Assembly: GCF_018424695.1 (NCBI RefSeq)
Contig: NZ_QTNQ01000042.1
Span: 1-34,055, forward strand
Length of the DNA stretch: 34,055 nucleotides
Source: Vannielia litorea
GTDB taxonomy: Bacteria > Pseudomonadota > Alphaproteobacteria > Rhodobacterales > Rhodobacteraceae
Reading direction: 5' to 3'
In this document: piece by piece, positions 1-12,226 of the stretch
Position numbering within the stretch: position 1 is the stretch's first letter
Layout of the letters: the number at the start of each line of letters is the position of its first letter
Made by a program: the position numbers and the translations under genes
The notes under the pieces: model-generated
Told to the model about the DNA's origin: nothing
Databases searched by the model: none
The model's input: the letters and a program-made list of their open reading frames with translations, nothing else

Positions 1-29
1 GGGCAGCGCCCCCACTCCGACAGTCGATC

Positions 30-452
30 TTACGCAGGGCTTTCGGAAGGCGCGCGCATCAGTGGCACCAGCAAGACTGCCAGAAAGGCCGCATTGCCGA
101 TGACGTTCAGCGCCGCGCCCACGATCACCGAGCCAAGGCAATCTGCGGCAAACCACGCGAGATAGCCATGGATTACCACGCGGCGCACCGCCTCGGGGGC
201 TGCGGCAAAGGCTGTGCCGGAGAGGCCCAGCACCAGCACGCCCCAGCCGATGGCGAGGCCGCCGGTGATAGCGGTGAGGAGCCGGGCGGCGGGGGCCGTG
301 GTGCCATCTGGCCCGTCGAGCGGCCAGATCACCAGGTCGATCAGCCAGGCGAGCGGGCCGGAGAGGCTGGGAAGCGTTGAGAGGGTGAGCAGCGCGCCGA
401 AGCCGAGGGTGGCGAAGGCGCCGATGCGCAGAGGGGTGGGGTTGGGGGCCAT
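30..452 (-). CDS. Small four-helix membrane protein
   Basis: Encodes 140 residues. I do not recognise a family. Hydrophobic segments lie at about residues 9-27, 58-80, 93-114 and 115-132, which suggests an inner-membrane protein with short loops. The start at 452 was chosen over an upstream in-frame ATG at 506 because it has an AGGA ribosome-binding site about seven bases upstream and the hydrophobic protein begins there. It is transcribed away from the XRE-type regulator at 563, so that regulator may control it (inference). No catalytic motif is visible. Confidence 0.7.
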   Translation of the reverse strand: MAPNPTPLRIGAFATLGFGALLTLSTLPSLSGPLAWLIDLVIWPLDGPDGTTAPAARLLTAITGGLAIGWGVLVLGLSGTAFAAAPEAVRRVVIHGYLAWFAADCLGSVIVGAALNVIGNAAFLAVLLVPLMRAPSESPA

Positions 453-562
453 GGGAAGTCCTTTCCGTCCATTGGTGCCGCAAAGGGAGGGCAGGGCACG
501 TGGCAAAACAATTACGTCGAAGGTAAGTGAATTGCCGCGCCGGGCGATCTAGGGTCTGATCC
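453..562. promoter_or_regulatory. Divergent promoter region between membrane protein and XRE regulator
   Basis: This 110-base gap separates two divergent genes and must hold both promoters. Within it, the AT-rich stretch 509-534 carries short inverted arms CAATT and AATTG separated by 16 bases. That would fit a dimeric helix-turn-helix operator, but the arms are short and no -35/-10 pair stands out. Confidence 0.3.
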
Positions 563-1327
563 ATGAGTGATTTTGCAACCGAATTGCGCCGATGGCGCGG
601 AGTGCGGCGGCTGAGCCAGCTGGCGTTGGCCGGTGAGGCCGGTGTCTCTGCCCGGCATGTTTCCTTCCTGGAATCCGGGCGCGCCCGGCCCTCGCGCGAG
701 ATGGTGATCCGCCTCGGCAGGGCCTTGGAGGTGCCGCCTGCGGGCACGAACGTGCTGATGGAGGCGGCGGGCTTTGCGCCAATGCATCGGGCGTCGGGAC
801 TGGACGACGCCCATGTGCGCCCAATGCGAGAGGCGATGGAGCGGGTGCTGGAGCGTCATGCGCCCTGGCCGGGCCTGCTGCTGGATCGCACCTGGCATAT
901 TCTGCGCATGAACCGTCCGGCACAGCAGCTCTTCGCGATGGCCGGGCTGGCCGAGGGGGAGAGCCTTCTGGGCCTGCTCGATCCGCCGGGACGTGCGGTG
1001 GAGCTCATCGAGAACTGGCCGGAGGTCGGGCGGCACACGCTTGCGCGGCTGCGGGCCGAGAGCCGGGCGGCGGGCGGGATCGATGCGCTCGACCGGGCCG
1101 CTGCGAAGCTGGCGGCTGATCCGGCGGTGGCCGACGGGGGGACTGAACGCGCGCTCGCTCCGGTGCTTGCCACGATCTACCGCGCGAGTGGCATGCGGCT
1201 GGCGCTTTGGTCGACCTATATGCAGATCGGAGGCGCGGAAGACCTAGCGCTCACCGATCTGAAGGCGGAGCTGATGTTCCCCGCCGATGCCGAGGCCGAA
1301 GCGCTGCTGGAGGCGCTGGCCCGATGA
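563..1327 (+). CDS. XRE-family regulator with MmyB-like ligand-binding domain
   Basis: Encodes 254 residues. The N-terminus (about 5-62) is a Cro/C1-type helix-turn-helix with the characteristic run HVSFLESGRARPSREM. The rest, about 85-250, matches the layout of the MmyB-like ligand-binding domain found in this regulator class, including an RTWHILRMNRPAQQLF-type strand and helix. Such proteins are cytoplasmic DNA-binding regulators whose ligand is often unknown. It is divergent from the four-helix membrane protein, which is a plausible target. The following gene starts 65 bases downstream on the same strand and could be cotranscribed. Confidence 0.88.
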   Translation: MSDFATELRRWRGVRRLSQLALAGEAGVSARHVSFLESGRARPSREMVIRLGRALEVPPAGTNVLMEAAGFAPMHRASGLDDAHVRPMREAMERVLERHAPWPGLLLDRTWHILRMNRPAQQLFAMAGLAEGESLLGLLDPPGRAVELIENWPEVGRHTLARLRAESRAAGGIDALDRAAAKLAADPAVADGGTERALAPVLATIYRASGMRLALWSTYMQIGGAEDLALTDLKAELMFPADAEAEALLEALAR

Positions 1328-1392
1328 AGAGGCTTTGTGGCGGGCGGCGGCGGGCCTAGACTGGCGGGGAGAGGCCCATCCCGGAGCGTGCC

Positions 1393-2031
1393 GTGTCTCG
1401 ATTGATCCGATGTGTTTGTCTTGCCCTTGCCGCGATGTTCTGGGGCTGGGAGTCGCGGGCGCAGGAGGGCGCGGCGGAGGGCGCGCTGGCTGTGCTGCTC
1501 GACTTGTCGGCGGGAGAACCGAGGGAGGTGCTGGGTGAGCTCGCGGCAGCCTGGCCCGGAAGCAGGCGGATCGGCCTTGGCCCCGATCCGGTGACGGAGG
1601 GTGACCCATGGTTCTGGAGCGAGGTGTTCCAGACGCCGGGCACCAGGGCCACGCCGCCCTATGGCCTGACGCTGACCTGCACACGTTATGGCCCCGACAG
1701 CCATCGTGCGCTGATTGCCCTGCGTCAACCCGGGTTGAAGCCCTGGCCTGGAGGCGCCGATGTGCGGCTCGGGTGCCGTGGCGCGGGCGTGTTCTGGGGC
1801 CGGGGTCTTGAGCCGGTGCTGGTGCGAGGCGCGCGTGACATGCTTGAGACATGGGCGGTGGACGCCGAGGGCGGCCCTGCCATGCGGCGGCACTATCGCG
1901 GTGGAGACACGGCGCCGCGTGCCGGGCGCATGGTGCAGGCCTTCACGCTCTCCACCAGCCGAACCGGAGGCACCGTGCCAGGGCTGGTTGTGGAGGTGGA
2001 CGTGGCAATTTTTGCTTTCGACCTCGAATAG
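1393..2031 (+). CDS. Secreted protein of unknown function
   Basis: Encodes 212 residues from a GTG start, with GGAG at 1383-1386. Residues 1-23 look like a Sec signal peptide (hydrophobic LALAAMFWGW, then SRA before the probable cleavage site). The mature part is Trp- and Gly-rich and has only two cysteines, Cys96 (TLTCTRYG) and Cys128 (RLGCRG), which could form a disulfide in the periplasm. No known domain is recognised. Its stop lies four bases from the stop of the convergent gene at 2036. Confidence 0.65.
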   Translation: MSRLIRCVCLALAAMFWGWESRAQEGAAEGALAVLLDLSAGEPREVLGELAAAWPGSRRIGLGPDPVTEGDPWFWSEVFQTPGTRATPPYGLTLTCTRYGPDSHRALIALRQPGLKPWPGGADVRLGCRGAGVFWGRGLEPVLVRGARDMLETWAVDAEGGPAMRRHYRGGDTAPRAGRMVQAFTLSTSRTGGTVPGLVVEVDVAIFAFDLE

Positions 2032-2035
2032 GATT

Positions 2036-4030
2036 TCAGCCCTTGCGCAGCCCGGCTTGCAGCAGCGACACCATCTGCCCGGTTGGCGGCTCCGCGGATT
2101 TGTCGAACCCGATGCCATCGGGGGAGAGCATGGCGGTGAGATCTGCCACAGTGACTCCCTCCATCAGCGTCCCACCGGGCTGCACGGCCCAGAGCCGCAG
2201 CGCCTGGGCCCGCGCCTGGTAGAACCCGGCGAGGCGTTGCAGGTAGCGGTAACGGTTGACGACGATTTGCACGAGGTAGATCAGTAGGCCGATGACGGCG
2301 AGGCGGGTTGCGATCTGGGCAAGCTGGCGCGTTGTGTCGGACTGGCGGAGGGACTGTTCGAGGGTGCCGGTCAGCGAACCGAATTCGTCGAGGGCATCGC
2401 TCTGGCGCTTGAAGGAGGCCTTGGTTGTTGCGACGAACTGAGCCTGCTGCTCGCGCTCGGCTGTGGCTGCGTCGAGATCGCGGCCCGCCCGTGCCAGCGT
2501 GTCGAAGCGGTTTTCGAGGTTTCGCGACGTGACGATTTGCATCCAGGCCGGTGTCCCAGGTCGCTGACTGCTTTCGATCCGGGCGTCGAAATATGCGGCT
2601 GCCTCGGGTTCGTCCAACGGCAGAAACACGGCAGTGCTGGTGACGAACATCATGCGCCCCTCGGGCAAACGGACGGCACCGTAAAGGGACGCGTCGAACT
2701 CGCCGGGTGTGACATCGCTGAAGCGGGTCATCCTTCCTTCCGGGTTCGGGCTGCCGAACCAGAACTCGGGCCCACCGCGCGTGGGCGTTTCGAAGAACCC
2801 CAGCACGCTGTCACCTGGGCCTTGCCAGAACTCCATTGGGCGCACCCCCGATACTTCCATGCGGTCCCAAGTGCCGGGGGCGTCCGAGCGCAGCATGAGG
2901 TTGTTGCTCGTTCGTCCGACGAGGGCATAGGCCGCGCCATCTGCCGCGTGGACGAATGAGGCAACGCTGCCGGCGTCAAACTCCAGGTCGGAAAAGTATT
3001 TGGTGGTCCAGGCACCTCCCTCGGAGCCCCGCAGCAAGGCCGGGCGAATTGCACCTTCCGCCCCCTGGGCATAGCCGCCGATCTCCACCTGACCATCGCG
3101 TTCAATCACCGCAAAGAACCCTCCGGATGTGAGGCCTGGCAAGGGGCTGCCGGTCACGCCGCCCCATGTGGCGCCATTGTCACGAGACACCACCAGGAGC
3201 TGACGCCTTTCGCGTGATCCACCTAACGATCCCACGCCGTATACAGCGCCATCGCTCGCTGTATAGAGCTGGTCAATCCTGCCGCTGAAGGCGGGTTGAT
3301 CCTCTGGCGGATAGACTTGGGCCAGGCCGTCGGCCTCCAGTCGGTAGATGTTGGGCCGCTGCCCTCGCGGCGAGAGCAAAACGTCCCCCTCTGCCGTTCG
3401 GGTCATGGCAAGGCCATCGCCCCCCAAGTCCTGTGCCGGGATCGGCAGGCGGGACTGAGACCAGCGGATGCCGTCCGCCGTCGTGAAAAGGACGGGTTCG
3501 CCGGGCCTGGCATTGTCGGGCGTGATGGCGACCACGAACACCTCATTCCGCGTGCTTTCCATATCGAGGATACGTGTGCCGACGGGAAACTGGGCCGATG
3601 CGCTTGTGGCGAAGAGCGCGCGCGGAGCGAGTGCTCGCTTGCGCAGGTTGTCACGGTCGGTTTCGAAGTCGGCGCGCAAGTCCTTCTCGACCTGGGTCAG
3701 CCGTGCCAGCCGCGCGGCGGCTTCTTCGGCTTCACGCTCCATTTCCAGCTTGTTTTCCTCGATGGAACTGCGGGTCTTCTCGGCGTTGGCCATGACGGCG
3801 GGTGGCAAACTATCTTTGCGCCAGGCGAAGTCGATCTCCTGGATCACGCGGGGCAGAAGAAGCAACAGCACAAGGCCCGCAAGCAGGAGCCACCACACCA
3901 CGATGATCTGGCGGGAGGCCAGGCTGGTGCACTCGTTTGCACGGGTCTCACACCAGTCCGCGATGGTAATGGCGGCCTCGACGGTGCCGCTTGTGTTGGA
4001 TGCGTCCGGGGTTTCATCCGTCTCTGGCAT
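2036..4030 (-). CDS. Two-helix membrane protein with periplasmic Asp-box (BNR) region and coiled coils
   Basis: Encodes 664 residues. In order: a cytoplasmic N-terminus (1-40), a transmembrane helix (41-60), a charged coiled coil (about 84-132), a long beta-rich region (about 145-485), a second coiled coil (about 508-570), a transmembrane helix (about 573-592) and a cytoplasmic tail (593-664). The beta region has a canonical Asp box SRDNGATW at 282-289 and weaker copies at 183-190 (TTADGIRW) and 381-388 (RSDAPGTW), the signature of sialidase/BNR-type beta-propellers. No sialidase catalytic triad was identified, so a binding or sensing role is more likely than hydrolysis (inference). No family name is recognised for the whole architecture. 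It is convergent with the secreted protein at 1393. Confidence 0.75.
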   Translation of the reverse strand: MPETDETPDASNTSGTVEAAITIADWCETRANECTSLASRQIIVVWWLLLAGLVLLLLLPRVIQEIDFAWRKDSLPPAVMANAEKTRSSIEENKLEMEREAEEAAARLARLTQVEKDLRADFETDRDNLRKRALAPRALFATSASAQFPVGTRILDMESTRNEVFVVAITPDNARPGEPVLFTTADGIRWSQSRLPIPAQDLGGDGLAMTRTAEGDVLLSPRGQRPNIYRLEADGLAQVYPPEDQPAFSGRIDQLYTASDGAVYGVGSLGGSRERRQLLVVSRDNGATWGGVTGSPLPGLTSGGFFAVIERDGQVEIGGYAQGAEGAIRPALLRGSEGGAWTTKYFSDLEFDAGSVASFVHAADGAAYALVGRTSNNLMLRSDAPGTWDRMEVSGVRPMEFWQGPGDSVLGFFETPTRGGPEFWFGSPNPEGRMTRFSDVTPGEFDASLYGAVRLPEGRMMFVTSTAVFLPLDEPEAAAYFDARIESSQRPGTPAWMQIVTSRNLENRFDTLARAGRDLDAATAEREQQAQFVATTKASFKRQSDALDEFGSLTGTLEQSLRQSDTTRQLAQIATRLAVIGLLIYLVQIVVNRYRYLQRLAGFYQARAQALRLWAVQPGGTLMEGVTVADLTAMLSPDGIGFDKSAEPPTGQMVSLLQAGLRKG

Positions 4031-4103
4031 CGGGCAATGGCTTTCTGCGCTTTGGCGCTAGGAATGCCGCCAGCCTACACGCAAAAGGCGATTTCTTGAA
4101 GCC

Positions 4104-5237
4104 TCAGCCCCGCCAGATCCACCCGCCGCCCAGTACCCGGCTGCCTTCGGGAGCGTAAAAGACGCAGGCCTGGCCGGGGGAGACGCCCTCTTCGGCGGCC
4201 AGAAGCTCCACCTCCGCCGTGCCGTCGGCCAGCGGGCGCAGGAGGGCCTCCGCCGGCGGGCGGGTGGAGCGGATGCGGCAGCGGATCTCGATCTCTTGCC
4301 CCGGGGCGAGGGGGGCATCGCCCAACCAGTTGATCTCGCGCACGGGCACAACGCGCTTGGCGAGCGCCTCCTTGGGGCCGACGACCACCTGCCGCGTTTC
4401 CGGGTCGAGCCGGACGACGTAGAGCGGGGTGGAGAGCCCGCCGATGCCGAGGCCCCGGCGCTGGCCGATGGTGTAGTGGATCACCCCGTTATGGCGGGCC
4501 AGCACGTTGCCCTCCATGTCGACGATCTCCCCCGGCTCGCCGGCGCCGGGGCGCAGCTTTTCGATGACCGAGGCATAGTTGCCATTCGGTACGAAGCAGA
4601 TGTCCTGGCTGTCGGGCTTGTCGGCCACGGCGAGGCCATGCTTTTGCGCAAGCTCCCGGGTCTCGGCCTTGGAGGTCAGGTGGCCCAGTGGGAAGCGCAG
4701 GAAGGAGAGCTGCTCGGGCGTTGTGGAGAACAGGAAGTAGCTTTGATCCCGGTTCGGATCGCCCGCCATGTGCAACTCGGGCCCTGCCGGGCCCATCTTG
4801 CGCTGGATGTAATGGCCGGTGGCCATGCAGTCGGCGTCCAGATCCTTCGCGGTTTCCAGGAGATCCTTGAACTTCACCCGCTCGTTGCAGCGGATGCAGG
4901 GCACGGGGGTGGCGCCGGCGAGGTAGCTTTCGGCGAATTCCTCGATCACCGCATCCTTGAAGATGTTTTCATAGTCCAGCACGTAATGGGGAAAGCCCAT
5001 TTCCTCGGCCACCCGGCGCGCGTCATGAATGTCGACGCCCGCGCAGCAGGCGCCCTTCTTGGCCAGCGCGGCGCCATGGTCATAGAGCTGAAGCGTGACC
5101 CCCACGACATCGTAGCCCTGTGCCTTCAGCTCGGCGGCGACGACGGAGCTATCAACCCCGCCAGACATGGCAACGACCACCCGCGTCTCGGACGGGGGCT
5201 TGGCAATTCCAAGGGAGTTGAGCGCATCGAGCGGCAT
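4104..5237 (-). CDS. mnmA: tRNA-specific 2-thiouridylase MnmA
   Basis: Encodes 377 residues, close to the usual length of about 370. MnmA adds sulfur to U34 of tRNA-Lys, -Glu and -Gln using ATP and a persulfide relay. The PP-loop SGGVDSS is at residues 25-31. The nucleophilic cysteine is in PVPCIRCN (Cys114), and the second catalytic cysteine is in SQDICFVP (Cys214). The central tRNA-binding region and C-terminal barrel are complete. GAGG lies six bases before the ATG. It is divergent from sciP; the 127-base gap holds both promoters. Confidence 0.97.
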   Translation of the reverse strand: MPLDALNSLGIAKPPSETRVVVAMSGGVDSSVVAAELKAQGYDVVGVTLQLYDHGAALAKKGACCAGVDIHDARRVAEEMGFPHYVLDYENIFKDAVIEEFAESYLAGATPVPCIRCNERVKFKDLLETAKDLDADCMATGHYIQRKMGPAGPELHMAGDPNRDQSYFLFSTTPEQLSFLRFPLGHLTSKAETRELAQKHGLAVADKPDSQDICFVPNGNYASVIEKLRPGAGEPGEIVDMEGNVLARHNGVIHYTIGQRRGLGIGGLSTPLYVVRLDPETRQVVVGPKEALAKRVVPVREINWLGDAPLAPGQEIEIRCRIRSTRPPAEALLRPLADGTAEVELLAAEEGVSPGQACVFYAPEGSRVLGGGWIWRG

Positions 5238-5364
5238 GGTGGGCCTCGAGTCGGTGGAGAAGGGGGGAATATAGGAAAATCCTAAGCACTCTCAAGGGTG
5301 GGTTCATCACCCGTTAAGCCCCGCGTGCCTAAATGCACCCGTTCAGGCGAATGAAGAGACAGGC

Positions 5365-5637
5365 ATGTTCCTCAAGCGCATAGATGGTCCCCGTGCGGTG
5401 ACGCTGCCAGACGGTTCGGTGATGACCCGCGCCGACCTGCCGCCGCGTGACACCCGCCGATGGGTGGCGAGCCGCAAGGCCGCCGTGGTTCGAGCGGTTG
5501 AGAACGGCTTGATTTCGCTGGAAGAGTGCATGGAAACCTACGGGGTTTCCGAAGAGGAATATGCAAGCTGGTCGACGGCTGTCGAGCAGCACGGCGAACA
5601 GGCCCTCAAGGCGACCAGCCTCCAGAAGTTTCGTTGA
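5365..5637 (+). CDS. sciP: SciP-like CtrA-interacting regulator (DUF1153)
   Basis: Encodes 90 residues, the usual size for the family. It begins with the conserved MFLKRIDGPRAVTLPDGSVM stretch, followed by the RRWVASRKAAVV helix and the ISLEEC...YGVSEEEYASW helix-turn-helix. In Caulobacter, SciP binds CtrA and DNA and blocks CtrA-activated transcription. Here it lies directly upstream of ctrA on the same strand, 174 bases away, so regulator and inhibitor are genetically linked. A half-site GTTAA at 5310-5314 lies before the gene. The ribosome-binding site is weak (AGAGAC). Confidence 0.93.
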   Translation: MFLKRIDGPRAVTLPDGSVMTRADLPPRDTRRWVASRKAAVVRAVENGLISLEECMETYGVSEEEYASWSTAVEQHGEQALKATSLQKFR

Positions 5638-5746
5638 AGTCCACACTTCGGGCGCCAGAAACGGCGTTGCGCCCGGGTGCGGGATGTATCCCCAAAAATA
5701 GCGAGATGGACAACGCAAAGTTGTGGGCGGACACTGTTTACCACTG

Positions 5747-5763
5747 GTAACCGGCAATTAACC
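5747..5763 (+). promoter_or_regulatory. Probable CtrA binding site upstream of ctrA
   Basis: The sequence GTAACCGGCAATTAACC matches the CtrA consensus TTAA-N7-TTAA(C) at seven of eight core positions (GTAA, seven bases, TTAA), with the extended CC. It lies about 50 bases upstream of the ctrA start codon, consistent with autoregulation as known in Caulobacter. A second partly symmetrical TTTACCACTGGTAAC overlaps its left half. Whether the effect is positive or negative cannot be read from the sequence. Confidence 0.6.
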
Positions 5764-5811
5764 ATTGTGATGCATGGTCGAAGCTGAACAGTAGATAAAC
5801 GGAGCCTTCCG

Positions 5812-6531
5812 ATGCGTATACTCTTGGTTGAAGACGATCCCACCACTTCTAAGAGCATCGAGATGATGCTGACCCACGCCAACCTCAACGTATATTCCAC
5901 GGACCTTGGCGAAGAGGGGATCGATCTGGCCAAGCTCTATGATTACGACCTCATCCTGCTGGACCTGAACCTGCCGGACATGACCGGCCACGAGGTGCTG
6001 CGCCAGCTGCGGCTTGCGCGGATCGACACGCCGATCCTGATCCTGTCGGGCGCCGATGACACCGAGAACAAGATCAAGGGCTTCGGCTTCGGAGCCGACG
6101 ACTACCTGACCAAGCCGTTCCACCGCGAAGAGCTGGTGGCGCGCATCCATGCCATCATTCGCCGCTCCAAGGGCCATGCCCAATCGGTCATCAAGACCGG
6201 CAAGGTCGTGGTCAACCTCGATGCCAAGACCGTCGAAGTGGAAGGCCGCCCGGTGCATCTGACCGGCAAGGAGTACCAGATGCTGGAGCTTCTCAGCCTG
6301 CGCAAGAGCACGACACTCACCAAGGAAATGTTCCTGAACCACCTTTATGGCGGGATGGACGAGCCCGAGCTGAAGATCATCGATGTCTTCATCTGCAAGC
6401 TGCGCAAGAAGCTGGCCACGGCGACGGGTGGGGACAACTACATCGAGACCGTCTGGGGCAGGGGCTACGTGCTGCGTGATCCCGAGCCGATGGAAGACGG
6501 TGGCGACAGCCGGATGGCTGTGGGCGCCTGA
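5812..6531 (+). CDS. ctrA: Cell-cycle response regulator CtrA
   Basis: Encodes 239 residues (Caulobacter CtrA has 231). The N-terminal receiver has Glu7/Asp8/Asp9, phosphoacceptor Asp51 in LLDLNLP, Ser79 and Lys101 in DDYLTKPF. The C-terminal winged helix (about 125-230) contains KEYQMLELL and [10 protein letters not shown], typical of CtrA. It is a cytoplasmic OmpR-type DNA-binding protein that binds TTAA-N7-TTAA; in Rhodobacterales it controls motility, gene-transfer-agent and related functions rather than viability (family knowledge). GGAG lies seven bases before the ATG, and a likely CtrA site lies just upstream. Confidence 0.97.
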   Translation: MRILLVEDDPTTSKSIEMMLTHANLNVYSTDLGEEGIDLAKLYDYDLILLDLNLPDMTGHEVLRQLRLARIDTPILILSGADDTENKIKGFGFGADDYLTKPFHREELVARIHAIIRRSKGHAQSVIKTGKVVVNLDAKTVEVEGRPVHLTGKEYQMLELLSLRKSTTLTKEMFLNHLYGGMDEPELKIIDVFICKLRKKLATATGGDNYIETVWGRGYVLRDPEPMEDGGDSRMAVGA

Positions 6532-11177
<4,646 letters not shown>

Positions 11178-11230
11178 TTTTTTGCGGTTGACCAAAAGGT
11201 TAACGCGAAGATGACGCTTTGTTCACGAAT

Positions 11231-11245
11231 GTTCTCAAAAAGTTC
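11231..11245 (+). promoter_or_regulatory. LexA (SOS) box, GTTC-N7-GTTC
   Basis: GTTCTCAAAAAGTTC is a direct repeat of GTTC with exactly seven bases between, the LexA operator described for alphaproteobacteria including Rhodobacter. It lies 53 bases after the recG stop and 61 bases before the start of the 36-residue ORF at 11307, which is the natural target. A further GTTC at 11221 has six-base spacing and probably does not count as a second box. Confidence 0.65.
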
Positions 11246-11306
11246 TGGACACACTGTTCCGGATGTGAGAACAAAGGGGCAACGAAACGCCTGAAGGATC
11301 ACCGCC

Positions 11307-11417
11307 ATGATCGCTAACATCGCCTCCCGGATCTCTCCCCTCGCGCAGGACGCCATTGGTGCCGTCGCGCTGATCGTGATGTTGGTGGGAGGGCTGCACC
11401 TGCCGTCGCTTCTTTAG
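11307..11417 (+). CDS. 36-residue single-helix membrane protein, probably SOS-induced
   Basis: A short ORF that routine gene calling would miss. GAAGGA at 11293-11298 is well placed eight bases before the ATG. The peptide starts MIANIASRISPLAQ (amphipathic, one Arg), followed by a hydrophobic stretch of about 20 residues from Ala16 to Leu36 with LIVMLVGG in the middle, so it should insert as one inner-membrane helix. An alphaproteobacterial LexA box lies upstream. Known small SOS membrane proteins include the division inhibitor SidA of Caulobacter (29 residues) and the toxin TisB of E. coli (29 residues). A role in division arrest or membrane depolarisation is inference; no sequence homology was tested. 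Confidence 0.68.
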   Translation: MIANIASRISPLAQDAIGAVALIVMLVGGLHLPSLL

Positions 11418-11429
11418 AGTTTCTCTGCG

Positions 11430-11632
11430 GGGTGACATTTGCCTCTTGTCACCCGGCTTGCCTGCGGTCCAGAGACCGGGCGCTGCGCATCTTCCTGTCC
11501 CCAAACTAAAGGATGCGCGCGCTCACTTGCCTGTCCCGAGCGCCTTTACACGGGCTCCCCGGCCCGGCGCCCGGTCTCTGTCTCCGTTTATACCTGCCGC
11601 CGCCACCTTCCCGGGTGTGCGGCGGTTTTTTT
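11430..11632 (+). ncRNA. Candidate structured small RNA or structured 3' UTR with repeated CTTGCCTG segments
   Basis: Several helices can be drawn by hand. Hairpin 1 pairs 11430-11437 with 11447-11454 (8 bp, 9-base loop). A long closing helix pairs 11470-11483 with 11567-11580 (14 bp). Inside it, hairpins pair 11485-11491 with 11512-11518, 11519-11524 with 11538-11543, and 11551-11555 with 11562-11566, making a four-way junction. A terminator ends the unit. The octamer CTTGCCTG occurs exactly at 11457-11464 and 11526-11533, with near copies at 11438 (TTTGCCTC) and 11491 (CTTCCTGTCCCC). Most copies lie in loops and are pyrimidine-rich, which suggests base pairing to purine-rich ribosome-binding sites (inference). 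I do not recognise a known RNA family. Confidence 0.5.
11597..11632 (+). terminator. Strong intrinsic terminator
   Basis: The stem CCGCCGC-CACC / GGTG-T-GCGGCGG (11597-11607 with 11614-11625, one bulged T) is followed directly by seven T residues at 11626-11632. It has clear plus-strand polarity, so a plus-strand transcript ends here although the last plus-strand coding gene stops at 11417. Confidence 0.88.
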
Positions 11633-11721
11633 GTGGGGGAACGGTGCAGCTCGTGGGATGCAGGAGGCAGGCAATCCTGTGTGGAAAGGCCGTGGAGCGG
11701 GCGCGGGTGTGAAGGGGCGGC

Positions 11722-12162
11722 TCAGGCCGTGGCCGTCGACATGGCCTCGGCTGTCGCTTCCAGCGCAAGCATGATGGAGGCATGGCGGTTCTTGTAGTCA
11801 CGCGCTGGTAGCAGCACCTCGTACCCATCGAAGGGCGCGTCGGGCACAGGGCCGTCTGCCGTGAGCATCGCCTTGAGTTGGTCTCGGGCACGGGTGATCT
11901 CTTCGGCGGTGCGCCCGATCACCTGGCCGCCGAGGATGGCGGCAGAGGCCTGGCCAAGCGCGCAGGCCTTCACGTCTTGGCCGAAGGCGGCGATCTTTCC
12001 GTCTTCCATGGTGAGGTCGACGGTGACGGTCGAGCCGCAGAGAGGCGAGCGTTTCTTGACCGTGGCCTGGGGCACCTCGAGCCGCTCGGTGTGCGGGATC
12101 TCGGCGGCAAGCGCGAGAATCTGCCCCGAGTAGAGCTTGATCAGGTCATTTTCGGCGTTCAT
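11722..12162 (-). CDS. IscU/NifU-like iron-sulfur cluster scaffold protein
   Basis: Encodes 146 residues. The start at 12162 has GGAGG six bases upstream; an upstream in-frame ATG at 12240 has no such site. The fold signature is RSPLCGSTV (Cys42) and [10 protein letters not shown] (Cys67), as in IscU/SufU/NifU N-terminal scaffolds that assemble Fe-S clusters in the cytoplasm. The third ligand cysteine expected near the C-terminus is absent: the corresponding stretch reads [12 protein letters not shown]. The role is therefore a scaffold-like or carrier protein rather than a proven IscU. It is divergent from hisI with a 64-base gap. Confidence 0.85.
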   Translation of the reverse strand: MNAENDLIKLYSGQILALAAEIPHTERLEVPQATVKKRSPLCGSTVTVDLTMEDGKIAAFGQDVKACALGQASAAILGGQVIGRTAEEITRARDQLKAMLTADGPVPDAPFDGYEVLLPARDYKNRHASIMLALEATAEAMSTATA

Positions 12163-12226
12163 CTCTGGCCTCCGGCACGTGCTCCCCATAGATAGCGGCG
12201 AGGACCGGGAATGCAAAGGAGCGGGC

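Noticed and set aside
11221..11234. Second LexA-like repeat GTTC-N6-GTTC
   Set aside because: Spacing is six rather than seven bases; only 11231-11245 fits the alphaproteobacterial operator.
11430..11632. Assignment of the structured RNA as 6S RNA, SRP RNA or tmRNA
   Set aside because: 6S RNA has one long interrupted hairpin with a central bubble, SRP RNA has a GGAAG-type apical loop, and tmRNA has a tRNA-like end; none is seen here.
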